Shown here piece by piece: positions 19,212 through 28,793 of a DNA stretch of 36,060 bases. Origin of the DNA: Chrysophaeum taylorii (Eukaryota > Sar > Pelagophyceae > Pelagomonadales > Pelagomonadaceae). The DNA lies in the NCBI GenBank assembly GCA_029834535.1, contig JAQMWT010000018.1, forward strand, positions 1 to 36,060. The letters run 5' to 3'. The notes beneath the pieces are model-generated. The model saw nothing but the letters and a program-made list of their open reading frames with translations. It was not told the origin of the DNA and did no database searches. How positions within the stretch are numbered: position 1 is the stretch's first letter; each line of letters starts with the position of its first letter. The position numbers and the translations under genes are program-made.

Positions 19212-21211
19212 TCCCACTAAAAACAAAGATGCTGCGAGCCGGCGCCATTCTACCCTGAACCGTGGCCGTGATGGTGTATCGTCACTATCCCCACCTTTAA
19301 ATGCTCTAACTCCAAGCGTTGCTCCGACTAGATCCCCTAATCGGAAGCATCAAACCTATTTGTCGGTGGCTCAAGGACATTAATCTACGCCCGTTACGCC
19401 TAAGGCGCCCAAGGCAACTGTCCAACAACTGTCTAAATCGCAAACATCAAAGTCTGAGTATTTCCTGCTCAAACATTGCAAATTTGACGCACTTGCGATG
19501 ATGTCAGAGAATATCTCTGCTCTTGGTGCGTCCCCGCCGAATTTTCTCATCCCTCAGCATAAGGATCCTCAGTGTTGGCTTAAGTTGCAGCAGCTGCTTA
19601 CCGAAGCACAACAGACAGAATTTGTGGACAACGTCCAATATCTTAGTTCATTGCTGTGCGTCAAAGCAAAGCGCATTCGGAATGCCCCCGCTATATCACC
19701 TAATGAAGGTATTCGCTTTCACCGCTTTCCACCCATTAAAGGGGTTGTCAAAGTACATGTGGCGTGTACAAAGTGCTATAATAAAACTGATATGCCGGGT
19801 ACACCCCTTGTGCTCATCATATGTACTGAAGATGAGCTTAAAACTGACAGGATACGCCAAATTATTGAGGATCATCTCGCGTCTGAGCAACATGCATCGC
19901 ACTGCTTCGATGTACCGCGCCCTTTCTTTCTGTTGATTTGTGCGATGTGCAACTTGTCGAGCCATGGGATAGCGTTAATTCGCAATAATCAGCATCCCTT
20001 CCAACTCTCTTGTTATAATGATCCAGCTGCCCACATAAGACCTATAATCCTCCGTCTTGGAAAGTCCATTGCTATTAACAAGCTGCTCAAAGAAGCAATC
20101 ATGCAGACTGCAACATCCCTTAACGTTGATGCTTCTAAAATTCTCGTCAACCCTGACGCTAACACCATGCTCTTACTGCAGCTGCCCTTCATTTCGAGTG
20201 TGAATCTTGAGATTCTTGTAGCAGTTTGGTCTTTGTTACAATCTGTTGAAGATAAAACCTGCGTAGTTACCAGTCCTGAGGAGTTACTTAACGTGCTCAT
20301 CGAACGCTTTGTTAACGATGTTTCTCATCAACTTGACGCAGCTTCTTCCGAGACGGTACCGCCAATGCTGCACTACTTTCGCCAACTTCCACATAATCAA
20401 CAATTAGCATTTAAAAACGTGTTAATCCATGTTGGCTACCCATCCCATATCATTGATACCTTCCCTAATAATACCTCTTCTGAAGATGTGTCACCAGCGC
20501 CGATCGATAATCCACCCGCTGAGCCCACGCCAGATAAAGCTAACGACAATATGGCTGAATCTTTACGCCAATTAAAAGAAGAGATTCGGTCTTTATCCTT
20601 ACGTCTCACTAACACCGAACAGCAATTGATGGCACGAGAACATCAACTATCGCTTGCACTAACTTCTCTCACACAGATGCAAGAGACCTACGAAACTCTC
20701 AATACTCAAGTGACCGAGAACATCAAACATGTTTCTTTGTTAGATAACATCTTGTCAAGTCTTCAAATGCATCAGAACACCATAATCCCGACCTCTGCTG
20801 CATTTGTCCATATCATTTATCGGTCGCTTATCTCGTCTATTGGACAGTTCCCTCCAGATACGTATAATGAGGCACAGCGAGTTCTAGTCGACGCAGCAGC
20901 TCATAACCTCCACACAGCTATGTCTGATGGACATGATCGTGTTATTCCTGCATTGGATCTACACGCTCTTACACCAGATGCTGCTTTGTCCTTCCTTTCG
21001 TCTGTTATGTCACCCTTGGTCACCTTGAGTGATGCAATGACTACGCACAACACCAACACTGCTAACGACCTATCATCCATGATCGTAATTCGTCTTCTCC
21101 AGAGTTAAAGGAACTGGACGATAATAGCGAGGATGAATTGGACCACACATCTGATCTTGTGGATACCGATACTGCTTCCTTGCGCAACATCACAACACGC
21201 TCGACGTCATA
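19207..21211 (+). pseudogene. Central unrecognised coiled-coil ORF, near-intact
   Basis: From ATG 19207 the frame encodes a basic Ser/Arg-rich leader (MNPTKNKDAASRRH) and meets an in-frame TAA at 19381. It is then open from 19384, including ATG 19498, to 21108 (536 residues from 19498). One missing base near 21075, relative to the outer copies, causes the early stop; in the other frame the acidic tail continues to the family stop at 21211. Full length would be about 668 codons. N-terminal region (absent from the outer copies): CTKC, HASHC and CAMC clusters that could bind zinc. C-terminal region: helical domain, Pro linker, coiled coil (MAESLRQLKEEIRSLSLRLT), second helical domain. Its protein differs from the outer copies at many positions, with conservative changes, so it is an older, separate lineage and not a product of the palindrome. 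Function unknown. Confidence 0.72.
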
Positions 21212-21324
21212 ATTAATTTGTCCTGTTCTGTTGTTGTTTTTTCCATTGTTCACTGTTCTCATGTATATTGCACAAGTTCCGCTTCAAGAACGTCTGAAAT
21301 GCATAAACCGTTTTCACACGTTGA

Positions 21325-21668
21325 TGGAGGACGGTGCCTCATGAATCCTGAGCCTTGCGAGGGCATCCGCCCTCCCGGCGTAAGTTGGCACCTATTCGCC
21401 TCCTGGGCGGGCCAGTTGGCAGCCGGAACGTTCGCAGTGGGGCGGGGTGTGGCCGGGGGGCGAAGACGGAAGGTTATCGACGAGTTGGTTGTCAGTCACA
21501 TCGCGGTCTCCTCGTCGCATGGCGACAAGCTTGATGGTCACTCTCCGCCGACCGACCTTTCGGCGCTCCTCGTCTACAGGCCCGTGATTCCGGACTGGCA
21601 CCTGTCGGTCCGGCCTGACTCCCATGCTCGGGAGCGGTCTGAAGTTAGTGAAGTTAGTTAGTTAGTTA
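21325..21668 (+). mobile_element. SINE-like retroposon inside inner right R
   Basis: Compared with the empty site in the outer copies (CACACGTTGAGGGGG), an insert starts TGGAGGACGGTGCC and ends in GGTCTGAAGTTAGTGAAG plus (TTAG)n. At most GA is duplicated (21323-21324 and 21669-21670), so the target duplication is absent or lost. The head GATGGAGGACGG and the tail match the copy at 7675, while the middle (for example CGACAAGCTTGATGGTCACT) is different. It is not at the site equivalent to 18920, so it is an independent insertion. Confidence 0.75.
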
Positions 21669-22070
21669 GAGGGGGACCAGAGAGCTACACTATTATGTGT
21701 GCGACACTGGAACATTTCACACCTATCTCTACAAGAGGGTTTTCTCTCCATAATACGGCTTTCCCTCCTTCCTTCCTTACCCTTCCGCAATTATACTTTT
21801 CATGACTATGAAGAACCCAGTCTGAAGCTCTTTTCCAACATGGAGTAGGCCTCCAGGTGCGTACCGTCAGGTACGGGGTTTTCTGTTTAATTAACAGAGG
21901 CTTCGTTCCTCGTTGTCAGTGTAAACGCTTCTATGGGACCTAATGTCCTTAAGGAGCTCGGGCTTAAATCCCTACCTTGTGTAGTAGCATGTGGCAAGCG
22001 GAATGGTCTGTACACGCCTAAGACTGCACGCAGTCTCTACCATGTACCCGGAGAGGGTCAAATCTCTCCA
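21669..22070 (+). repeat. Repeat R, inner right copy
   Basis: Runs GAGGGGGACCAGAGAG to CTCTCCA; its first three bases (TGA, 21322-21324) are separated off by the SINE. Hairpin CGTACC-GTCA-GGTACG at 21860-21875, plus the AGACTGC/GCAGTCT and GGAGAG/CTCTCC hairpins near the end. Spacer 21212-21321 between the central ORF and R is colinear with 9869-9979 and has no gene. Confidence 0.7.
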
Positions 22071-23183
22071 GTTATGAAAGATGCAACGTGCGAATGGAGT
22101 TACCTGCCAGAATATGTAGCTTGAATGTAGCAAAATGCTACGACGCACTTCATCAGTGCGGTGGTTTAGGAGCACCTGCGCCAGTCAAAACTTTCCCACA
22201 AGATATGAACGCACAAGTCTAAATAAAACAAAGTACCGAAATGAGCATTAAGAGGTTGAGTGGGGTAGTTAGATAGAGCCCTCTTATCTTCTAGAAAACG
22301 ATTGGTCCGAAACAAACGAATGGTTCCAGACCTCCAGCCTTTATATTCGACGACTCTAAGCCATCCGCCTTCGAATTCCTCGATAAGTTCAACAAGCTCC
22401 ATTCGATCCACTGGAACGTACCATGTTTGTTCTTGTGCATATAGCAAGTAGGCGATCGATCACTATGTGTGCTTGTGGATTATGCTGGACCGTGCTTCGA
22501 GCAGGAAACCACAAACTCGACATTGTGGGAGGTAACGGGCGCCCTTTTTTCAATGGTTTAATAAATGCAGTTGGAACGGCACCTGTCACACTCGATGCAG
22601 TGAGTTTCACTGTAGACCAGCCATCGCCTTTTTCGGCATTAAGTCACAAAAAATACCGTGCGCTATGCTGACCTGCCATCACACTCCGATCGGTAGTCGA
22701 CAATGCCTTGTAGTGTTTAAAAGATGTGGGGAGAGTTAAGGCATATGACGAAAGCCCTTCGATGCGATTCTCAGACAGCTTAATGTCGATACTGCCTTGT
22801 GGCGCAACTTATTCAAGTAAGTCATGTAGCAGGTGACACACGGACACTTAACGGGATTGGCACCATCTACTAAACACGTTGTCATGGTGGATTGCGATGG
22901 ATTGCCTCAGAACTTTACACATGCAACATGAAGAGTAGCGAGCATGCCCTGGAACCAATTTCTGGGGTCTCCTCAACGACATCCATATCTCATTTACCTC
23001 CATTACTGTAAGGTGTCATCTTGTTCTGCTGACACATGCCATTCAGCAGTAGCTTAAAATGGACTGATGACATGACAAAACCTGAGAACCATATGACAGG
23101 CTGAGCACGGTCCAACTTTCATGACCTTGGCCATCATCATCGGAGTGGAATGCTTCTCTCACCTGAGACCGTCGACACTTCTG
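22071..23183 (-). other. Region downstream of the PH gene, possible 3' exons
   Basis: About 1.1 kb with only short minus-strand frames. After the PH stop at 23184 the same frame resumes as a Gln/Arg-rich stretch with HSDDDGQGHESW before another stop. A consensus-like splice donor CAG/GTGAGA lies at 23163/23162 (minus), and other fragments (for example LSENRIEGLSSYAL near 22770) look protein-like. Either this is the intron-bearing 3' half of the PH gene or a decayed tail. At the inner edge, ATGAAAGATGC at 22074 is repeated at 18883. Confidence 0.35.
22166..22466 (-). CDS. SH3-like domain fragment, possibly the PH gene 3' end
   Basis: The minus-strand frame, with no preceding ATG in phase, reads AYLLYAQEQTWYVPVDRMEL, then VELIEEFEGGWLRVV and GTIRLFRTNRFLED, and ends at 22166. 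The pattern ALY...L.l.e.fdGWlrv...G..GlFp.nyv is that of an SH3 domain: a small fold that binds proline-rich peptides and often accompanies PH domains in signalling proteins. The RT loop is shorter than usual, and the Gly-Leu-Phe-Pro block is Arg-Leu-Phe-Arg. Lying 0.7 kb past the PH stop, on the same strand, it may be a downstream exon of that gene. Without splicing data this is uncertain. Confidence 0.3.
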
Positions 23184-24713
23184 TCAGGTCAACGCATGCT
23201 GACGCCCCACCAAGTCACCAAGATCTCGGGTAGGACTCTCACACTTACACGCGGAAAGCGGTCCGGCAAAAATGCAGTGGTCAGCATCCTTATCTCCCGG
23301 CAGCGGAATATGATCTACCCCGAAAACATCACTCATGGTGCACCTGTTACCAGCATTTTCCACGCGGACTATTACCGGATAAGCGGCCTGTGCATACCGC
23401 ACTGGATATCGGCGGCGCGCTTTATGAACTGCAGTCTGGAGCAACTCTGGCGCAATGAATGACAGATAAAGTGCCATTGTAGGCTGATCGTGCAACGACA
23501 GGGAATCGAAGCAACATATAGCGTGACCAAGATCTGCGACAACATCACCTGATATCCTAAACTCGGCAACCGTTGAACCTGCCAGAGTGCGGAGCTTCGC
23601 ACGGCTTAAGTCAAGCTTGGCAAGCGGCGTGCCATATGATGTTTCTATTGTTGCCTCTCCAAAAAGCGGCTCGGTGATGCACCCAAGATATTCGCCTTGT
23701 GACGATCCAGCCGTACGTTCACAGTCATTCAAGTAGCCAACACATACTCCATCCACGTCAAAACAAGCACCATTTGACGCGATGTAGCCAAAATAAGTGC
23801 ACTCACTGTCATAAACAGCGCTCAGCACTTCAATACCCATCCGCAGTTCACAGTGAGTCTCACGTGAGTATGTTGGATGCGGGTTGATGAGGACTTTCAC
23901 ATCGTCGTTACTGCCATGCTTGAGAGGACCAGATCGCGACTTGGTACCATCCACACCCATGTCAATCGCGGAAATGAGATCTGCTGATATCTTCTCAAAC
24001 GGATCATCGGACTCGACCGAGTTTCCTTGCACGGCAATATCATGCGATCGTACAGGATCTCCAAACAAGGACTCGCCATCACCCCATGATTTCGGCGCAG
24101 ATTCGCAAGTGCCCTGATCCGGTCCATTGGCATTCTGAGTTAAACTAGGGATGCTCTCTCTCTGGATGCTGGTACAATCCAGAACTGAAGGTGAAATGCA
24201 CGGAAGCAATGGATCAGGTGCCAGCTCCTTACCTGGAGTACACATCAGAATTCGCGCACGTCGAGTCTCTGCCGCCGTCAAATCCTTTCTTTTCATCAGC
24301 GCTCGGAGCTCCAAGAGCGGCTCGAGCGTACCAGGCGTTGGTGGTGTGACAGCTTTACGAATTGAATCAGACCATTCTTGCAACAGGTGACCATGACGTT
24401 CGTCAAACGGTCGAAAAACAAGAGGGTGCTTGGATGTCTCAACGCACACGCACGCCATGCCCAAAACAGAATGGACCACAACTTTCGCACATCGCGGCAA
24501 TTCGAGCTCCTCTGTGACTTGATCGTTTTCCTTGACATGGTCATCGGGACCAACCTCGGAAAAGACAAGCAGTGTGCCATACAGTCCTAAGGCCCTTCTC
24601 TTCCACTGCGACGCTGACAATGCTGGATTCTGTTTTTTCACTAGAACCACTCCAGTCTTTGATACCTTTCCATAATCGCGGATCATACGATTAGGCCGTT
24701 TTTTACCGCCCAT
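23184..24713 (-). CDS. PH-domain protein, 509 aa, otherwise unrecognised
   Basis: Open from ATG 24713 (MGGKKRPNRMIRDYG) to TGA 23184. Residues about 14-115 fit a pleckstrin-homology fold: GVVLVKK opening strand, SQWKRRALGLYGTLLVFSE (the W.kRwfvL....L.yy block), and the C-terminal helix LLQEWSDSIRKAV with the near-invariant Trp. PH domains bind phosphoinositides or proteins at membranes. Residues about 120-300 are polar and low complexity. Residues about 290-400 contain repeated Gly-rich beta-like units (YFGYIASNGACFDVDGVCVG and later GYLND, YLGCITE, AEFRISGDVV) that I cannot assign. Divergent from the GC-rich locus with about 570 bp between starts. The left arm copy is broken. The natural C-terminus may lie further on (see the SH3-like fragment). 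Confidence 0.72.
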   Translation of the reverse strand: MGGKKRPNRMIRDYGKVSKTGVVLVKKQNPALSASQWKRRALGLYGTLLVFSEVGPDDHVKENDQVTEELELPRCAKVVVHSVLGMACVCVETSKHPLVFRPFDERHGHLLQEWSDSIRKAVTPPTPGTLEPLLELRALMKRKDLTAAETRRARILMCTPGKELAPDPLLPCISPSVLDCTSIQRESIPSLTQNANGPDQGTCESAPKSWGDGESLFGDPVRSHDIAVQGNSVESDDPFEKISADLISAIDMGVDGTKSRSGPLKHGSNDDVKVLINPHPTYSRETHCELRMGIEVLSAVYDSECTYFGYIASNGACFDVDGVCVGYLNDCERTAGSSQGEYLGCITEPLFGEATIETSYGTPLAKLDLSRAKLRTLAGSTVAEFRISGDVVADLGHAICCFDSLSLHDQPTMALYLSFIAPELLQTAVHKARRRYPVRYAQAAYPVIVRVENAGNRCTMSDVFGVDHIPLPGDKDADHCIFAGPLSACKCESPTRDLGDLVGRQHALT

Positions 24714-25281
24714 TTTATACTTCAGAATGCTGTTGCAGCACTGGCTCTGTAGCTGTAAGGTCGTACCAAGCTGTGGTAACTGCTTTAGCTATGAGGTCGT
24801 ACGAAGCTGTTGTGCATTCCTGAACGCTGGACCATACGCGTTACCTTCTGCGACACGCGACGTGGAGCCATGTTTGGACATTAGTAGTAGGGTCGGAGGA
24901 TGGATGACGTCATTCAAAGTATCGAGAAATAAAGTCGTTGAAACGGAATGTAGCCCCATAAAACGGTCGTTGAAACGGAATGTAGCCCCATAAAACGGCC
25001 ATGAAACGGCCGTAAACGCTAAAGCAAGTGTTCGACGCCGAACACCAACTTCGCGGGGTGCAGGAGCGCGCTGCAGTGGTGCTCCACTGGTGCACTTCGT
25101 CTCAATCAGCGTTAGGATACCTCATCCGACGGTTGAGTCGTTTTACCACGGTGGGGAGTGGAAGGCGGACGACCCACGGGAGGCGCCGCCACACGGCCTG
25201 TCAGGATGGCTGCGAAGAGCGTAATGACCGTATCCGCGAGGCCGCGTCGCAAGTCTGCACTGGGGGACGCTGGGTCGCTGA
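24714..25281. promoter_or_regulatory. Divergent promoter region between PH gene and GC-rich locus
   Basis: About 570 bp between two divergent starts. Contains two perfect 32-bp direct repeats (24935-24966, 24967-24998), the GGCC-centred block AACGGCCATGAAACGGCCGT around 24995-25014, and the CRE/ATF-type palindrome TGACGTCA at 24905-24912. All are shared with 15840-15940. Two imperfect copies of a GTCGTAC(C/G)AAGCTG block lie at about 24763-24810. Sequence 25100-25281 probably encodes the N-terminus of the GC-rich protein (for example WKADDPRE and RNDRIREAAS in two frames), so the true promoter is shorter. Confidence 0.5.
24935..24998. repeat. Tandem pair of perfect 32-bp repeats
   Basis: Two adjacent identical 32-bp units, each starting TCGTTGAAACGGAATG and ending ATAAAACGG, followed by a partial third unit sharing GAAACGG. 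The spacing puts the units about three helical turns apart, as expected for paired protein-binding sites. The left arm keeps two units of 30-31 bp. Confidence 0.75.
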
Positions 25282-27540
25282 TTGGGACTTCGCGCCCTTG
25301 TCTCCGAGCACCTGCCAGAATCCATCTCTGGCATTGAGCTCAACCAGGCTTTTAGCAATGCACCCAGTGACACCATCAAGCGGCACAACTACCAAGGCCG
25401 TGATGGAACCCGGTACAGGAGCTACAACAGCAACCCTGCCAAGTTCCAGGGTCGGCCTCCTAGACGCGGCGGCTGCGCGTGCACTTTGCCAGCCAACGCC
25501 GATGCCAAGGACCACGAGCTCGGCTGCCACCTCTGGGACTATTCCAAACCACCGCCCTGGGGGGTGATCTCGGCGGCGACCGGAGAACCAGACGCTCCGG
25601 ACTCCCCGATGTCAGCCTCTACCAGCACCGGCTCTCCGGCGCCGATGCAGGAAGATCCTCCGCCAACGGCAATGCCGGGAGAGAAACGGCGCGCGCACCC
25701 GACGCCGGCCAAGGGACCGCAGAAGGATGCACCGGCGCCGGCGCCTGCTCGTGACCCCAACGCCGTCCTCGAGATGGGCAAGATCCCTACCGGCGACGTA
25801 TCGCGCCTGGTCGGGGAGAACCAGCTCCGGAAGGACGCTAACGAGTGCGTGACCGAGGATCTAGAACGTGTCAACAATGAGCTCTCCGAGACTCAAACGG
25901 CGCTCTCCGATGTCGAGGCAACCATTGTCGACTTCCGCAATGAGCTCTACAACGCGCGGTTCATCATCGCCGCCTTCGAGGAACGCGACGCCACCATCGA
26001 CAAGCAGCGCGTGTTTGTCGTCATCAACGCCGCTATCATCAACAAGCAGCGAGCCCAGATCGCCGCGCAACGAGCCCAGATCGACGAGAAGCAAGCTCAG
26101 TTCGACGAGAAGCAAGCGCAGATCGACAAGAAGCAAGCCCAGATCGCCGCGCAACGAGCCCAGATCGACGAGAAGCCGCGTCATCTCAACGCGGTCATCG
26201 ACACTGCTGTTCCCCACTACGGCGACTACCTCGCTACCCGAGACTTCGCGCGCATTGAGTCCACTAAGGCTGTTTCGCAGAAAAGGGAGCGTGAGCAGGA
26301 GTTGGCGCAGCTAGAGGCCAGGAAGGAGGCTCCTCGAGAGATCGTGTTTTCCCAGGCAATATCGGGGCTGAAGGCGATCACGACCAACCTCTCCTGCGCA
26401 GTCAAGAAAGCCGTGGAAAACTATGTCGACAACCTTGGCATGCCCCGCGACTTCGACCTGAGCGAAGCCATGAACATAGCCCGCGGACTCGACGAGGACG
26501 TCGCAACCGTCCTCGCTGTGCACTCGGCCTATGTCACCTCGAAGGCGCGGGGCAAAGTCGTCAAGCGAATAGAGTCCGCGATCCGCCGGGGGGCCGAGAG
26601 CATCCGCCTCGAATACAAGAAGTTCGACAAGGGCCCTTTGGCGGGGGGGTATAGGTACCTCGAGGTTCCTTTCTCTTCCTTCCAGTCGGCCCTCGCCCAT
26701 ATTCGGACGAAGCTCGACCTCCGCATCATGACACTTTTCGCCATAAACGTCACGATCAACAGCGGCGGCCGCCTTGTCACACATTTTGGCTTCCTCATGA
26801 GCATGATGGCCATCTTCTCCGGCCACCTAAGCCAGACAGCCCAGGGGTTCTTCTCCGCATGCGGTATCATCTCGAGCTACCAGGCGGTACGCCAGTGGAA
26901 GATCGACTACGAGGGCTGCGAGAACGTCATCGTCTGCCTCGCCGTTTTCCACCTCCAGGAGCACCTCCTCGAGTCCTCGCCGTGCGACCCGCTCGACTGC
27001 TCGCAGATCTGGTGCAGCTCGACTACCGCATCGACGTCGCCGACAAGATCTTGGCCGAGCCCGAGCGCGCTGCCGAGGTGGAGGCCCGCCTCGGCACGTC
27101 CAAGGAGGAGGTCGAGGAGGAAACCAGCGGCGTCTACGACCAGGCGGCCGCCGAGGCGCTCATGCAACATGAGCTGGGCCTCGAGGCACCGCCCGAGGAG
27201 GACGAAGTAGAGGACGAAGAAGAAGAGCCGCTCCAGACGCCCTTCGTGGTCGACGACCAGCTAGACGAAAGCGACGATTCGGCGACGGACGAAGCCCTCG
27301 GCTCCTCATCCCGACGATCTCGACTGCAGCACGGAGGAGAACATGTACGCGGCCGTGCTGGTGATAAACAAGCAGCGCCGTGCAATCGAAGGAGACGACG
27401 AAGACGACGAGCCGATGACCTCTCCTGGCATTTCGGCGCCGGTGGCTGAGACTCCGGCCCCAGCCGAGGACCCCCCTGCTGCCGCCACCCCAGATCCAGC
27501 TGCCCAAGCCCCGGGCCTGGCCCCGGCCCCGCCTGCGTAA
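25282..27540 (+). CDS. GC-rich locus part 1: coiled coil plus membrane segment
   Basis: The frame is open from just after a stop at 25279 (first codon TTG, no ATG until 25609), so the true start is upstream in another frame, most likely near 25100-25210, behind a frameshift. Order: a Pro/Ala/Thr-rich region (about 25560-25760); a long coiled coil (25800-26330) with heptads of the AQIDEKQ type; a charged helical region; and a hydrophobic region of about 50 residues (26722-26880; LFAINVTI, FGFLMSMMAIFSG, GFFSACGIISSY) that could form two membrane helices. Near 26960 the frame shifts by one, to DYRIDVADKILAEPERAAEV and an acidic stretch (EEDEVEDEEEEP). It returns near 27310 to MYAAVLVINKQRRAIEGDDE, a Pro/Ala tail and TAA 27538-27540. 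No family recognised. Markedly GC richer than the copia elements. It may be one gene with the next entry. Confidence 0.55.
26050..26175 (+). repeat. Six 21-bp tandem repeats coding coiled-coil heptads
   Basis: Units of 21 bp at 26050, 26071, 26092, 26113, 26134 and 26155, each encoding one seven-residue unit (RAQIAAQ, RAQIDEK, QAQFDEK, QAQIDKK, QAQIAAQ, RAQIDEK). One repeat unit per coiled-coil heptad means the array can grow or shrink without changing frame. The left arm has about two units. Confidence 0.85.
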
Positions 27541-28793
27541 CTGAACACGGGCGGCCTTGGTGGCAAGACCAAGCGGACTATCAAGTGCCAGTACTCGCGA
27601 CTCCAGTTTATCTCGTTCTTTCTCTTCGCCGTCTGGGACTTCGAGGACACGCGCGGTGACGTGCTGGCGCTGGCAGTCGAGGCCTTTGAGAGGTGCCGCA
27701 GACAAGCACCGCGGAATGATCAAGAGGCGATGGAGTGGGCCTGCAGGTACTCGCCGGGCTTCCTGTATCACTGGAACTTCTACGAAAACGAGCTCACCAT
27801 CATGATCGCTCCCTTCCGCTCGTGGATCATAGACGGCGACGTCGTCCCCAATTTTCCAGTCCCTCGGCATCTTCATCTGCCTCATCGTCTATTACGTCAA
27901 CTTCAAGGCGTGGAAGCTCGCCCGCTTGCCCCATTGGCTGCTTTCGGTCCTTGGCCACGCGCTCTATCGCTACTACGGCGGTGGCACTGGCAAGGACCGC
28001 CGCGACATCCTCCGGGTCATGGGCTTCATCGCCAAACACACAAACGACGTCTTCGTCGAGTACACAAACTCGAACCTTGTGAAGTTTATCTCGAAGCATA
28101 TTAGGACCACCTTCCAGCACGTCAAGGAGTGCTCCCTCCTCATGAACTTCCGCCACCGCCTCGTTGAGGTGCTGGCGACGGTCATCGGCTCCAAGCGCAA
28201 AGATTCAAAGTCCGAGGTCGAGATCCACGACGATCGCGCCCGAGGTGTCAAGTACGCTGCCCGCCGTCCCGCCGTGAAATTATGGCTTCTCGAGAAGTTC
28301 CGCAAAGAGCTGAGCCTCGGCTCCGCCGCGGGGTCACTGCGCCCCCCCCCTCGAAAAGATCAAAGTCGGCACGCACAACGTCTTCACGTTCATTGCCGCC
28401 TTCGAGAAGAAGTTCAGGAACGCCCAATGGCCCAAGGCCTCGGGCCAGCGCAAGACCGGCAAGAAGCGCGTCCAGGCCAAGGAAATAGCTCGAGAGCAGC
28501 ACTGTGCTGCCCGTGTGCAGCTTGCTCAGGAGCTGACTGTCTCCGTCGTCAACTCTGCCTTCAAGAAAGACCTACTCCCCAAGGCCAAAAGCATCGGCCT
28601 CTGCCTAAGCATCCGCGACAAGAACGGCAAGACGCGCCAGATGAACCGAGACGAGCCCCGAGCTGCTCTCATCAAAGAGCTCGACTTGGCGTCGTCTCCC
28701 GCGCCTTCCTCTGCCCCCGCCGCGGCTCCGTCGCCGCCGATCGACCACCCGACGGTCGGTCCCGACATCGAGATGTCCCAAGCCCCATTGTAA
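27541..28793 (+). CDS. GC-rich locus part 2: helical protein of unknown function
   Basis: Continuous with part 1 except for the TAA at 27538. The frame from 27541 has no ATG until 27730, which suggests that the stop is an artefact or that splicing joins the two. Reads LQFISFFLFAVWDFEDTRGD, EAFERCRRQAPRN, then shifts frame near 27850 to SLGIFICLIVYYVNF (a short hydrophobic segment) and YRYYGGGTGKDRRDILRVMG. A run of nine Cs at 28342-28350 breaks the frame again; the left arm has six Cs and stays open. The end is basic (QRKTGKKRVQAKE), then a Pro/Ala-rich tail to TAA 28791-28793. Basic and helical overall, with an acceptor for neither catalysis nor metal seen. No family recognised. The natural product with part 1 would be about 1150 residues. 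Confidence 0.5.

Noticed and set aside
18457..22070. Complete DNA transposon with TIRs
   Set aside because: No transposase catalytic motif in the central ORF and no matching target duplication at 18456/22071. Kept only as a hypothesis in the findings.
18360..22150. Pure sequencing fold-back (missed hairpin adapter) as cause of the palindrome
   Set aside because: A fold-back has no asymmetric spacer, and here the centre holds about 3 kb with different insertions on each side. An assembly join elsewhere cannot be excluded.
24935..24998. CRISPR array
   Set aside because: The 32-bp repeats are directly adjacent with no spacer, number two, and lie in a eukaryotic-type intergenic region.
25028..25567. 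Plus-strand 179-codon ORF
   Set aside because: Starts with GTG, overlaps the better frame from 25282, and its later part is a shifted reading of that frame. A short part (about 25150-25260) may be the real N-terminus.
26311..26826. Minus-strand 171-codon ORF
   Set aside because: Antisense to the GC-rich coding frame; long antisense frames are expected at this GC content.
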